Source: Ficedula albicollis | Taxonomy: Eukaryota; Chordata; Aves; Passeriformes; Muscicapidae | Direction of reading: 5' to 3' | DNA: 64,000 bases | Assembly (NCBI RefSeq): GCF_000247815.1 | Contig: NC_021677.1 | Location: forward strand, 9,701,904 to 9,765,903 | Part shown: in pieces, positions 1 to 60,799 of the stretch | Numbering within the stretch: position 1 is the first letter of the stretch | Layout of the letters: each line of letters begins with the position of its first letter | The notes under the pieces: generated by a model | Seen by the model: the letters and a program-made list of their open reading frames with translations, nothing else | What the model was told of the DNA's origin: nothing | Databases searched by the model: none | Translations under genes and position numbers: made by a program

Positions 1-425
1 CGAACCAGAGACACAAAAAGACTCCAGGTGGGAGAGCTATACCTTCCTGCTTCCCAGAAAGGAACAACTTTCACAACTTTTTAACACCGTTCCATGAAGC
101 AGGATCGTCCAGGAGAATAAATCATTCATCAATTAAAAAGGTTGGATTTGATGATCTTGGAGGTCTTTTCCAACCTTAATAATTCTATGCTTCCATGATT
201 TCCAAAATGCCTTTTTTCATCCCGGCTTAGCTCATCCCACCACACACTGCAGACCACCAGAGCTTGAAAAAGCCAAAAAAAGGTGGAAAACTGATTCTCC
301 TGATGTGCATCTCAGAACCTGCTGAAGTCAATGGCTGGATTTCATGGCAGGGATGGGAACTTGATGGTCCCTGGCTGATCTGGGCTTGCCTCTGGGCCAG
401 GACAGAGTGGCTGAACCCCCCTCAC
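1..425. other. NUP160 intron sequence at the left edge
   Basis: This lies downstream of the last visible NUP160 exon, whose GT donor is at 425-424 on the minus strand. It contains the short CR1 end listed separately. I see no further exon before the edge, so the remaining 3' exons lie outside. Confidence 0.6.
139..206 (+). repeat. CR1 LINE 3' end, sense orientation
   Basis: The block reads like the terminal segment of an avian CR1 non-LTR retrotransposon (ggaggtcttttccaacctt, then aattctatg). CR1 copies are normally 5'-truncated, as here. This is the best short example of the sense 3' terminus in the window. Confidence 0.7.
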
Positions 426-24723
<24,298 letters not shown>

Positions 24724-24829
24724 GTGAGTCCGGCCCGGGCGGGAACGGGGCACGGCCGTGGGGCCCGCGGGAGGGGAGCCGGGGGTCCCCGCCGGGCGGG
24801 AGGGGGCGGTCCCGAGGGTCCCCGGCAGC

Positions 24830-25110
24830 GGGGATCTCCCGGTGGGGCAGGATTCGGGGGTCCCGGTGCTGCAGGGGCTGTTGCATCCCGGGGAAAGGGG
24901 AGCCGAGGATCCCGGTAGAGTGGGAGTCGTTGCATCCCGGTGGAGTGGGATCCCCCGGTCCCGGTGGGGCGGGAGCCGTTGTATTCCCGCGCGGCAGGAT
25001 CTGTGGGTCCCGGTGGAGCAAGATCCGTGGGTCCTGGTGGGGCAGGAGCCGCTGGATCCCGGTGGAGCAGGATCCACGGGCCCTGGTTAGGCAGGATTCG
25101 TGAGTCCTGG
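24830..25110. repeat. GC-rich minisatellite, roughly 30-bp units
   Basis: Degenerate repeats of ggtcccggtggagcaggatc and ggtcctggtggggcaggag types, in the presumed first intron of PLEKHG3. Confidence 0.75.
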
Positions 25111-25556
25111 GATGCCCGGGGTGAGGCAGGAGCTGGGGGTCCCCACTAAGTGGGAATTTGGAATACTGGGGTCCCCGACAGGCAGGGAACAGCAGGACCT
25201 TGGGGTGCTGGGAGACCTCCGGGACAGGCACCCGGAGAAACTGGGGTGGTCCTCAGGCCGAGCCGGGGATGCGGGACAGACTGTGGCTTGTGGGGTGACC
25301 CTGGACGGGGGTCCCGGTGGGGAGTGGGGGTGTCCTGCGCCTCTCCTTCGGGATTAGGCGGCGCGACGCCATGGGCGCCGGGCTCTAAGAGACTTTGTCA
25401 GCCCCGCGGGTCGGTGCCGCCTTGTCCCGGGAATGCCGTGACACGGGGACCCCCGCGGTGCCGAGCCCCCCGAATGCCCGGGGGCGGGAGCGGCGGCGCC
25501 CAGCCCGTGCCCGCCGGGCAGCGGCGGTGCCAGCCGGGGCCGGGAGCGACGGCCGC

Positions 25557-25884
<328 letters not shown>

Positions 25885-26208
25885 CGTGCCGTGCCGTGCC
25901 GTGCCGGGATCCTGGGAAAACGCCGTGGGCTGTGCCTCGCGCCCCAACTCCCGCTCTGGAATGTGCAACGGGGCCGGCGATCCCGTGGTGGGGAGAAAAT
26001 CCCACCTCCCTCCCGGCTCGGCACAACAAACCCGGCCCCTGCCTCAGTTTCCCCCACGGGGGAGTTTTGGGGACCCACCGGAGCCCCCCGTTTGGCACTC
26101 CGTGGGGATCGCCCGTCCTCTGCGGCGGGGTTGGGCAGGGTCGGGGGCGTGAAGGTCAAAGCTAATCCCGCCCGGAGCAGGCGGGAGCGGGAGGTGACAC
26201 CGGGGGGG

Positions 26209-26297
26209 TAAGAGGATCAACCCCCCCCCCCCTCACCGGGCCCCCCCCCCCCCCCCCGGGGGGTAAGAGGATCAACCCCCCCCCCCCATCACCGGGC
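26209..26297. repeat. Short direct repeat separated by poly-C
   Basis: The unit ggggggtaagaggatcaa, followed by a C run and tcaccgggcc, occurs twice (about 26203-26240 and 26258-26297) with a 17-base C run between. It shows the pattern of duplicated flank plus homopolymer seen elsewhere in the window. Confidence 0.8.
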
Positions 26298-26611
26298 CGG
26301 GATGACGGTGGCCGATGGGCCGAGGCGAGTGGCCGCGGTCCCGGTGACGTGAGACCGGCGCCGTAATCCCGGTGCTTTGAGCGGATTAGGATGGCCGGGG
26401 GTGGCCTTCGGGGACGAGCTGCGTTAACCACAAATCCCCGCCCAGGTGTTAGGTGGGGGAGCTCCTGTCTGGTCCCCCAGTGCCACCTGAGGGTTTTCTT
26501 TTGTCCCCGCGGCAGGGTGGGATAGGGGTCGGGCACTGCCGGGACGGATGCTCGGGGTCTGCTCTCTCTGGTGTCACCGGCTGGGTGGCCCCCCCGGGGT
26601 GGAGGTGACCC

Positions 26612-26705
26612 TGGGACCGGGCGCCCCATGCCTGTAGGGGTGAGGAATTTGGGGGCTGCGGGAGCTGCTCCCCAAATCACCCAGATCCAAGGTGCCATGG
26701 CAGGT
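26612..26705 (+). repeat. Dispersed 95-bp repeat, copy 2
   Basis: Near-identical partner of 21533-21627. Here the sequence continues normally into ttcaggtgtgccagcaccc, so this is likely the genuine location. Confidence 0.85.
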
Positions 26706-27550
26706 TCAGGTGTGCCAGCACCCGGGGTCCTGTGGCAGCACTGGGGACATGGGCCCGAACCCCACTTAGGAGGCACCGCGGTGGCGTTTTGGGGGGCTCC
26801 TGGCGTGCTCGGGGGAGCCCCGGGGAGGGCGGTGCCTGGATGGCGGCCACGCGGCACGGTGGGTGTGGGGAAGCGCCGGCGGGGACCGGGCGGCCCCCCC
26901 CCCCCCCCCCCCCCCCCGGACCGGTTGGGTGCCGGCACCGGGGGTGCCGGGGGGCTCGGGCGGCCACGCCACCGGCGCAGCACGTGGCCCAGCTCAAGGT
27001 CACTGTCCCCAGGGCCACCCGCCGCGGTGACCGGGCTCAGTGGCCTCGACACTCCCACACGCTTTGCCGCTGGCCGCTGTTTTCTGGGCGTCCCAGCCGT
27101 GTTAGCGGCACTGAGCGGTTTCGGTGGCACGGGAGGATCCCGGTGGCACCGGTGGTCCGGAAGGGCGAGCCTGCGCTGAGCTCACCTGGAAGGTGTCCCG
27201 CGGGCGCGGCGGTGACGCACGGCCCTGGTGGGTGGGGGCAGAGGCTCGCTCGTCCCACCGGGTCCCAGCAGGGTCCCCGCGTCTGGGATTAGGAGGAGGG
27301 GCCGAACTCCCAAATCTCAGTACTGGTGAGTGGGCTGTGCAGAGACCCTGTTGTGCTGTACCCAGGGATTTTTGGGGTTGGGGAGTGCTAGCACCCCTTG
27401 GCATAGAGGGTTCGGCCATCAGGACTCTTCTTCAGGGTTCCTCCCCTTGGTGCCACACGCCACCCGGACTTGGGGGCTCTCCGCACCCCCTAACCCCCCA
27501 TTCTCCCCCCAGAGCCGCCCTGTGCCCCACAGGTGCCAGGGGATGCCGGG

Positions 27551-32974
<5,424 letters not shown>

Positions 32975-32984
32975 GGGCGGGGAT

Positions 32985-33405
32985 GGGTAGAAGGGGTGGT
33001 CCTGTGGACCCTCAACCTTCCTGGGAGAAGGGGCACTACATGGACGTCGAGTCTAGCTGGAAAAAGGGTCACCCCATGGATCCTCAATCTGCCTGGGAGG
33101 AGGGGCACTGAATGGATCTGCAACTTACTTGGAAGAAGGGGTACCCCCGTGGACCCCCAGCCTGTTGGGAAGAAGAAGCACCCCACGGACACCTAGCTTG
33201 TCCAGGAGAAGGGGCACCCCATGGCCCCTTAGTCCACAAGAAAAGGGGTGCCCCATGGACTCCCCCAACCCACCTGGCAGAAGGAGCACCCTGGGGACTC
33301 TCAACGTGCTCTGGACAAGGGACACCTCCTGTTCTCTCTGCCCACAGGACCAGGGGCACCCCAAGAACCTCCTACTACAAGCACCAGAGGCCCCCGGTGC
33401 CCCAC
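32985..33405. repeat. Degenerate minisatellite, about 48-bp units, in the PLEKHG3 3' UTR
   Basis: Repeated motif of the kind ctgggaggaggggcac followed by catggacc or similar, about eight copies. It covers most of the stretch between the PLEKHG3 stop and the SPTB polyadenylation signal. I found no plus-strand AATAAA here. Confidence 0.75.
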
Positions 33406-33441
33406 AGGCACCCAGCACTGCACCCTGCTCGCTTTCACATC

Positions 33442-33447
33442 TTTATT
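33442..33447 (-). terminator. Polyadenylation signal AATAAA of SPTB
   Basis: On the minus strand the sequence reads ctaataaagatgtgaaag. It is the only AATAAA downstream of the SPTB coding end before PLEKHG3, and lies about 470 bp from the PLEKHG3 stop, so the two 3' ends converge closely. Confidence 0.65.
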
Positions 33448-33570
33448 AGAAAAAAAAAAACCCAAACTGAACCCAAAGTTCCTCTGTGGTCGCCCGCTCC
33501 CCCCCCCACCCCTCCCCAGGGTGTCTCGGCCCGGCTGCGGGGTGCAGGGGGGCCCCCCCACCCCGGCTGG

Positions 33571-33673
<103 letters not shown>

Positions 33674-33867
33674 GGGGGGGAGTCCATGCACACCTGTGGG
33701 GCGCACACCTGTGCCGTGCGTGCGGAGGGGGGCCGGGGGTGCACCTGCATGCGGGGACACACGTGTGCGGACGTGTGCGTGCAGGGACACGCGTGGGCAC
33801 GGGAGGGGCACACCCCCGGGGGGGCACCTGCGGCCGCCTCCGCGCAGGGGCGTGCCTGAAGCGTGTA

Positions 33868-33918
33868 AATGTATGTATATATATAAATACAAATATATAT
33901 ATATACACTGTGCACACG
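33868..33918. repeat. AT-rich microsatellite
   Basis: Imperfect (TA)n with tgtatgtatatatataaat and aaatatatatatatacact, an isolated AT island in a very GC-rich SPTB 3' UTR. Confidence 0.85.
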
Positions 33919-34074
33919 GACACGTGTGCTCGTGGCGAGGGCGGGGCTGGGGGGCTCCTGCCCACGCGTGACCCCCGCGTGCCCCTCTACACCTGGTGGC
34001 ACCCGAACAGGCGCCGCGCACGCGTGTCCTTACGCACGCGTGGCCCCGCTGGCGTGACGTGGGGTGTCGTCCCT

Positions 34075-50646
<16,572 letters not shown>

Positions 50647-50735
50647 GGTCCCCGTGTGCCCCGGCCCGGTGGCCGTCGGCTACCGGTGAGAGGCCCCTGG
50701 GGGACAGCAGGGCCGTGAGCATCGGTGCGGCCGCG

Positions 50736-50843
50736 GCGGCTCACCGGCCCTGCGGCACGTGGGGATTTGCGGCTCAGAGCCCCCCCCCCCCCCCCCCCCG
50801 CGGCTCGCCGGCCCTGCGGCACGTGGGGATTTGCGGCTCAGAG
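50736..50843. repeat. 44-bp direct repeat separated by 20 C
   Basis: Copies at 50736-50779 and 50800-50843 (gcggctcaccggccctgcgg, with one a/g difference) flank a pure C tract at 50780-50799, immediately upstream of the SPTB start exon. Confidence 0.9.
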
Positions 50844-51589
50844 CCTCGGGATAAGCTGCTCAGAGGGATTTAGCCTCGCCCCACCCAGGTGTTGGGGGGG
50901 CACCTGGCAGCTGCCCGCAGGACCCCCGTGCTGAGCCCCGCCGAGCTGTGCTAATGGCGATTTACGGTGCTGCGCCCTCTGCCCAGCTAAAACCCCAGCC
51001 CAGCTCCCCAGAGGTGTCCCCCCAATCCTTGGGTGCCCCCAGGGGAAGGGGCTGCTGCTCACCCCACCCCAACCCCTGCGCGGCACAGGGGCTTCACCAG
51101 CACTGGTGGCAGAAAGTGGGTGACAGCTGCCGGCAGGGGGGGGCCACCCACCCCCGGGGACATTTGAGACACAGATAGGACATGGCTGATATCTAAAAAT
51201 GCCTCTGAGCAGCTGTCGGTGGCTGCTGGGGCCCCTGAGGGGTGTGAGGAGATGGGCTGGGGCTCCCCATAGCCAGCAGCATGTCCAGGACCCACCCTGC
51301 AACCCAGAGCTGCACAGAGCCCTCAGTTGTGGGTGCCAGGGGGAGCCCCATGTGCCCCAAATCCCTGCTGTCCCCGTGAGCTGTGACAACCCATGGGCCC
51401 CCAGGTCCCCCTCGGGTGCCCCGGGCATCCCCCAGGTTCCCCCTGGCAGGGTTATCGGGGCAGCCCAAGCTGTGCCACACCCCAACTCCACACCCTAATC
51501 GGGGTGGCGCAGGCAGGGCCTTGGCTTGGACCTTGGAGGCACCAGGAGCATGCAAGGACACGGAGGAGCATGCAGGAGTGTGGGCAGCG

Positions 51590-51870
51590 CAGCAAGGACA
51601 CACGGGAGCACACCAGAGTGTGCAAGTGTGAGGAAGGGCACGGAGAAGGGTGGCAGAGTGTGTACCTGTGAGCCAGGACATGCAGGGACTCGTCACAGCA
51701 TCCACATGTGAACGGGGACATACAGGAGTGTGACAGAGTGTGCCTGTGAGCAAGGACACACAGGGACATGCCAGAGCGTGCACAGGTGAACAAGGACAAG
51801 TAGAAATGTGCCAGAGTGTGTCTGCCTGAGCAAGGGCTCAGCACAGCGTGCATGGGACACACACAGCAGG
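51590..51870. repeat. Minisatellite, about 46-bp units, in the SPTB first intron
   Basis: Six or so copies of gtgagcaaggacacacaggg and gccagagtgtg type. It lies between the presumed non-coding first exon (ending 52151) and the coding start. Confidence 0.8.
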
Positions 51871-52150
51871 CGCACGGGTGGGTGCAGGGCCATGCACGTG
51901 TGTGCCGGGGCAGGCAGGAGGGTGCAGCCCCTCGTGCCGTGACTCTGTGCCTCTGCCAGAGCACCCAGCTCTCCCTGGCAGGAAAGCCCTGTGGGAGACC
52001 AAATTTGTGGGGTTTGCCCCCAAAACTTCAGGGACTGCCAGCAGGACAGATGTTCTAAGTAGTGTCAGGTCTCTGCAAGATACCTCAGTTCTAACTGTCC
52101 CTGACAACACAGCAGCGGGGCCATGGCCGCGAGCATCCATTTTTGCTTAC

Positions 52151-52325
52151 CCGAGTCAGCACAGACAAAGCAACTCCTGTTGGCTGCCGGCGCTCAGCTC
52201 CGAGTCTGCGGGGATTAGAGCTCGGTGAGGAGGAGGAGGAGGAGGAGGAGGAGGAGGAGATGACGCCGATGGGAGCAGGCCCATGGGAGCATTCCGAGCG
52301 CGGGCGCTCACCCACCCTTTAAATC
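52151..52325 (-). promoter_or_regulatory. Presumed SPTB promoter and non-coding first exon
   Basis: On the minus strand a TATA-like gatttaaaggg (about 52315-52325) is followed by a (CTC)n tract at 52227-52260 and by a strong donor after gctgactcgg, GTAAGC at 52150. The matching acceptor is cccccag at about 50697, 50 bp upstream of the SPTB ATG. No coding sequence lies in this exon. The transcription start would be near 52290. Confidence 0.5.
52227..52260. repeat. (GAG)n trinucleotide repeat, about 11 copies
   Basis: Pure gaggag tract in the presumed SPTB 5' UTR (CTC on the transcribed strand). Confidence 0.95.
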
Positions 52326-52510
52326 TCCCTCCGCCTCACCGGCGCCTGCCGAGCATCCCTCCCTGCCACAGCCACGCCGCCACCAGCGCCCGCCACCCGG
52401 GAATTGTCATTCCTGCCGCTCAGCGTGCGGAAAGCGGGGAATGCCAGCATGCCGGCCTCGCCGCCAGCATCCTGCGGCCGTGGCCCGGGCAGCGTCGCCT
52501 TCCCCGGCCA

Positions 52511-52650
52511 GCAGCTCGGCACGGTGAATCAGCACTTCCCGGTGAGGGGCTGGCACCGTGCCACCGCCACAGTCCCCCCGGCAGCTCGGCACGGTGAATC
52601 AGCACTTCCCGGTGAGGGGCTGGCACCGTGCCACCGCCACAGTCCCCCCG
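52511..52650. repeat. Exact two-copy tandem repeat, 70 bp
   Basis: The unit gcagctcggcacggtgaatc starts at 52511 and 52581, and a partial third begins after the second ccccccg. It is upstream of SPTB. Confidence 0.95.
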
Positions 52651-54053
52651 CCGGGCACAGGGAATGTCCCCCCAGACCCCAAGGGCGGCCAGGGCAGCGG
52701 TTGGCACCTGGCACCTACGGCACCCTCAAACCCGTTCCCTGGCTCATCCCTCACAGCCACAGCATGCTGCCGGAAAGCCCGTTTCCAGTGCACAGAAACT
52801 CATCAGAATCCCCCAAAACACCCCAAAATTCTGCCCCATCACCGCCACCCGGATCCTGGCGCGTCCCCATTGCCCCACTTCACCGAAACACTAGGGTTTG
52901 TCATCTTCCCCGTGTCCACAAGCAGCCGTGCTCCTGTTGGGAAGGGGCAGGAGCCGGGGGGCATCCCCCCAGCCCCCCAACAGTCTCCTGCCTGCCAGGC
53001 TCAGGGCCAGGGCCGGGAGCAGATGGTTCCTCTCGGCACGGCCGCGCGGCACAGCACGGGGCGCTCGGGCACGGCAAGGCTCGGCACGGCTCCTCCGGCT
53101 GCGATGCCCCGCTCCGGCCAGGGCTCCCCGGCCACGCTCCCACCCGCCAGGAGAATTTGGGCTTCCCCAGGGCCACATGCCGGCCGTGCCAGGACTGTCC
53201 CATGTCACCCAAGCCGGTGACACGCACACACGTGCTGACACTCCACAGACATTTTTGGCTATAAATAGGCCTCCCCTGCGCACGGTGCCAGCCGAGCCCC
53301 GCTCCCTTCTTAGGAGCTGCCCCCCAAAATCACCAGACAGTGCCCCAAAATCACACAATAGCTCTAAAATACTCCATGGGGGGCCATGCTGGCACCCAGC
53401 AGGGTTTTCTGAGTCTCCTGTGCTCGCCACCGTCTTCCAGGGTGCCCCAATCCCCCGCTTTGGGAGCTGGAGATTTATAAAGGGAAAAGCTGGGAAATCA
53501 GGCCTGGGGGCCCCTCGGTTATTGGGGTGAGGGTAAGCATTCCCTCAGCTCAATGCCCACCCGGGAGCATCCTCCTGGCACTGAGATAAGGGGGCCCAAG
53601 GGCACAGCACCCCAAAAACCATTCCCAGTAACTCCAGTTTTTCCAGTTGCTAAAAACTGGTGGACAAAGTGGGTCGTGTCCCACCAAGACCCTCAGGACT
53701 CAGCTTTTCCACCACGTCCTAACAGTGCTGGGAGCACCAAGGACTGGTGTGGGGAGCCCTCCAGGGGTTGGCACCCTAGGAAAAGTGTCCCCAGGGTGTC
53801 CCCAGGCTGTCCCCAGGGTGTCCCTAGAAAGTCACCGGCACTCGCTGGCCCCGTCCTTCCCGGGAGCAGCCCCGAGGGACACGGGTTGCCAGCAGACCCC
53901 CCGCCGCAGGGCGAAAAGGGGGTTCAGGCTCCCCGGAGGGCTCTTCAGCCCCGCCACCAAACTTTCCTCTGCGCCCACCGTCTCTCCCCCCCGGTACCGC
54001 GCCCGGTGTTCGGTGCCGCACCCCCCACCCGGTATCCGCGGGGCGGGCAGCGC

Positions 54054-54056
<3 letters not shown>

Positions 54057-54104
<48 letters not shown>
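54057..54104. repeat. Poly-C run, 48 bp
   Basis: First of three C runs between SPTB and CHURC1, preceded by gcgggcagcgcctg. Confidence 0.9.
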
Positions 54105-54195
54105 ACCCCCTGCCGGTGCCCCCCTCCCCGCACGTCCCCGGGGACCGGCGCCTCCCGCTGTCCCCCGGTGCCTCCCGTGTTCCCCGGAGCGGCGC

Positions 54196-54414
<219 letters not shown>

Positions 54415-54555
54415 GGAGAGGAGCCGCCCTGCACCTCGATATAAATAACATCTGTGCGCGCAGGGACATATCGCTGCCCGGCCCCGATAGCCCCGCTCCC
54501 CCCGGGAGGGCCGGACCGGGCGGGCGGGGACGGGGATGGGCGCAGGGACGGGGAC

Positions 54556-54852
<297 letters not shown>

Positions 54853-54884
54853 GGGTCCCCGGCCATTCCCCCCGGCCAGCCCAC

Positions 54885-55505
54885 GTGTCCCCCGCTAGTC
54901 CTGGATGCCCCCCAGCTACTCCCAGGCGTCTCTCAGCTAGCCCTAGGCGTCCTCCACTAGCCCTGTGAATTCCCCAATTCGTCCCAGGCACCCCATAGTT
55001 AGATCTCAGTGTCCTCCAGCTCGTCCCTGGCACCCCCTAATCAGCCCTGGGTGACCCCCACCAGCCCTGGATGTCCCCCAACTCGTCCGTGGTGTCCTCC
55101 ATCTAACCCAGGCAGTCCCCGGCTAGTCCAAGCCGTTCTACAATCAGCCCTGGGTGTCCCCCACTATCCCTGGATGCCCCCCAGCTAGTCACAGGCACCC
55201 CACACCTGGCCCTGGCTGTCCCCCACTCTTCCAGGTTGTCCCCCAGCCAAATACCAACACCCCACAGCTGGCCCTGAATGTCCCCCAGCTAATCCTGGGT
55301 GTCCCCCTCTAGCCTTGGCTCCCTCCCAGGTACTTCCCAGGGTCTCCCACTAGCCCTGGATATCCCCCAGCTAATCCTAGGTAGCCCCCAGCTAGCCCTA
55401 GGTGCCCTTCCCTAGCCGTAGATCCTCCCCAGGTCAGTCCAGGTGTCCCCCACTAGCCTTGGGTGCACCCAGGTAGCTCCAGGGGTCCCCCATCAGCCCT
55501 GAGTG
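54885..55505. repeat. Degenerate minisatellite upstream of CHURC1
   Basis: About 20 units near 30 bp of the type ccctggatgtcccccagcta. It ends about 150 bp before the CHURC1 start codon. Confidence 0.85.
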
Positions 55506-55627
55506 CCCGACTAGCCCAGACCCCCCAGTTATTCCTGGTCGCTCCAAGCAGCCCCACGGCCCCTTAGGCCCCGCCCATTCACCAAACCACGCCCACGCGT
55601 CACTAGGCCCCGCCCACCGGCGCAAAG

Positions 55628-55637
55628 TCTCGCGAGA
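55628..55637 (+). promoter_or_regulatory. TCTCGCGAGA palindrome in the CHURC1 promoter
   Basis: A perfect tctcgcgaga lies 24 bp upstream of the CHURC1 ATG. This element is enriched in vertebrate CpG-island promoters of housekeeping genes and is bound by BANP (earlier attributed to ZBTB33). Its position fits a core-promoter or start-site role. Confidence 0.75.
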
Positions 55638-55660
55638 TTTGCGGGGGAGGGCGGTGCGAG

Positions 55661-59005
<3,345 letters not shown>

Positions 59006-59155
59006 TCCCCCGGGATGAGCTTCCAGGAGCTCTGGGAGATCCCTGGATCCTCAGCACTGTAATTTCTGGGGACCACACAGACATGATTTGCTCCTCCAAA
59101 CTTCCAGCCTGGGTGCAGCAAACACCCAACACCTGATGCTCCCATGTGTCTGGAG

Positions 59156-59315
59156 CCTTTTGGCTCCGACCCTGACTGCAAGGATGGGATGCAGTGTCAC
59201 GGCCCGACCCCCCCAGTGTGCTGAAGACATAAAGGCCTTTTGGCTCCGACCCTGACTGCAAGGATGGGATGCAGTGCCACGGCCCGACCCTCCCAGTGTG
59301 CTGAAGACATAAAAG
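59156..59315. repeat. 80-bp tandem duplication in the CHURC1 3' UTR
   Basis: The unit ccttttggctccgaccctga starts at 59156 and 59236; the copies differ at about three positions. Confidence 0.92.
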
Positions 59316-59383
59316 GGTCCCCTGAAAGAGGATCCAAAGGGACTCCCACCCCATCCCACCTCAGGAGCCCTCATATGTGGGGT

Positions 59384-59389
59384 AATAAA
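59384..59389 (+). terminator. Polyadenylation signal AATAAA of CHURC1
   Basis: ggggtaataaatgtgacg lies 380 bp after the CHURC1 stop codon. Confidence 0.8.
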
Positions 59390-59404
59390 TGTGACGTTTG
59401 ACAG

Positions 59405-59975
59405 CTTGGTGGCAGAGGCAGGAGTATTTCAGGAGTGGGCTTCACCCCCTAGAGTTGGTGAAGGGTGTTGGGGGCTGATGCAGGGGACTTTTTTCATCCC
59501 AGGAGCCTGTGGAATTCCTCCTTGGCCCTTCCCAGCACTGGAGAGCCCACTGCACTTTCCTGGTGCTCTGCTAAATCCTGCCCAGAAAGGACTTGGATCG
59601 TTTTTCCTTACCAAGGAGTTGGTTTGGGATCACTTCCTCCTGCCCTGGGGTTTGTCACCTGGCCCTGCCCTGCTGGGAATTCCAATTCCTGAGGCGGGAA
59701 GGAACTGGGTGTGGGAAATCACTGCCCTGGGGTGGGTGAGGTGATGCTCTTGGCACTCGGACCCAGCAACACCCATGGGGAACTGGGTGCAGCCAGCCTG
59801 GCACCCACTTATCCCTGAGCCTCCATTTCCTGGATCTGGCACCTCAGGGCTGCGTCCTCCTTCCTGCTCCCCCCTAAGGCCCCCAAAATCCACATGGGTA
59901 TGGGTGTGTTCCCAGAAACCTCATGGACCCATATATGCTCCCAAAAACCATGTGGATCCAGGCACGCTCCCTCCA
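59405..59975. other. CHURC1-GPX2 intergenic stretch
   Basis: Between the two convergent polyadenylation signals. I see no gene, repeat family or structured element in it. Confidence 0.6.
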
Positions 59976-59980
59976 GCTCG

Positions 59981-59986
59981 TTTATT
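59981..59986 (-). terminator. Polyadenylation signal AATAAA of GPX2
   Basis: The minus strand reads ggcaataaacgagctgg, 45 bp downstream of the SECIS core. Confidence 0.8.
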
Positions 59987-60030
59987 GCCACCAGCCCACG
60001 TTGCCCCGGCGGCTCCAACCCTCTGCCCCC

Positions 60031-60072
60031 ATCAAGCCCCCTCCCCGTGGAGGTTTCAGAGGGGGCTGTCAC
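60031..60072 (-). promoter_or_regulatory. SECIS element of GPX2
   Basis: In the 3' UTR the minus strand has the core pair gTGAC (60072-60068) and tTGAT (60035-60031 region), an AA-containing apical loop (ctctgaaacctcc) and complementary arms agccccctc and gagggggct. This is the stem-loop that recruits SBP2 and EFSec to decode UGA as selenocysteine. The quartet starts with G rather than the more usual A. Confidence 0.85.
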
Positions 60073-60145
60073 TCTGCGGAGAGCTGGGGCCATCCCGGGG
60101 TGACGCCGGAGCCAGGATCACACCAGAGCCAGGATCATGCCAGGA

Positions 60146-60799
60146 TTACTTGGCTAGCTTGAGGAGACGCTGGATGTCAGGCTCCAGCTGGGCCGTGGGC
60201 ACACGGGGGCTGTAGCGCCGGAACGGTTCCCCCTCAGGCCCCACCAGGAACTTCTCAAAATTCCAGGAGATGTCGGAGCGCCGCACAGGGCTCCAGGTGA
60301 CAAAGCGGGGCTCGGCCATCAGGTGTGTGGCCTCGTCGGCTGGTGCAGGCAGGTGAGCCTTGAGGTAGGCGAACACGGGATGGGTGTCAGTCCCGTTCAC
60401 CTGGCACTTCTGGAACAGGGTGAAGTTGGGCTCGAAGCCACCCCCGGGCCGCACGTGCTTCAGGGTGTTGAGGATCTCCTCGTTAGTGCCGTTCTCCTGC
60501 GGCGGGGAAGGAGAAATCCAGAGCCCTGTGTTTCCCAGCTCCTCACCCCCTGCCTCGTAGCCCGTAGGACTTACCTGGTATCCAAACTGGTTACAGGGGA
60601 ATCCCAGCACGACCAGCCGCCGGGGGTAGCGGGCTTGGAGCTGGTTGAGCTGGGTGTAATCCCGCACCGTGGTGCCTCAGAGCGAAGCCACGTTCTCAAT
60701 CAGGACCACGCGGCCCCGGAAAACCCCAAAATCCACCTTTTCCCCCTGCAAGGAGGTGGCGCTCAGGTCATAGAAGGACTTGGCGATGGGGACGGTCAT
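60146..60799 (-). CDS. GPX2: Glutathione peroxidase 2 (selenoprotein, gastrointestinal type)
   Basis: Reduces hydrogen peroxide and organic hydroperoxides with glutathione in the cytosol. Two exons, 60575-60799 (ATG) and 60146-60496 (stop TAA), give 191 residues, close to the human 190. The catalytic selenocysteine is UGA at 60677-60679, codon 41, in NVASL-Sec-GTT. The Gln of GFPCNQFG and the Trp-Asn of SWNFEKF complete the usual catalytic set. [18 protein letters not shown] and [11 protein letters not shown] place it with GPX2, and linkage between CHURC1 and RAB15 agrees. Reading through UGA is required, so naive gene finders would start it late, at the ATG-like RDYTQL segment. A CRE-like tcacgtca lies at 60864-60871 upstream of the start. 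Confidence 0.97.
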
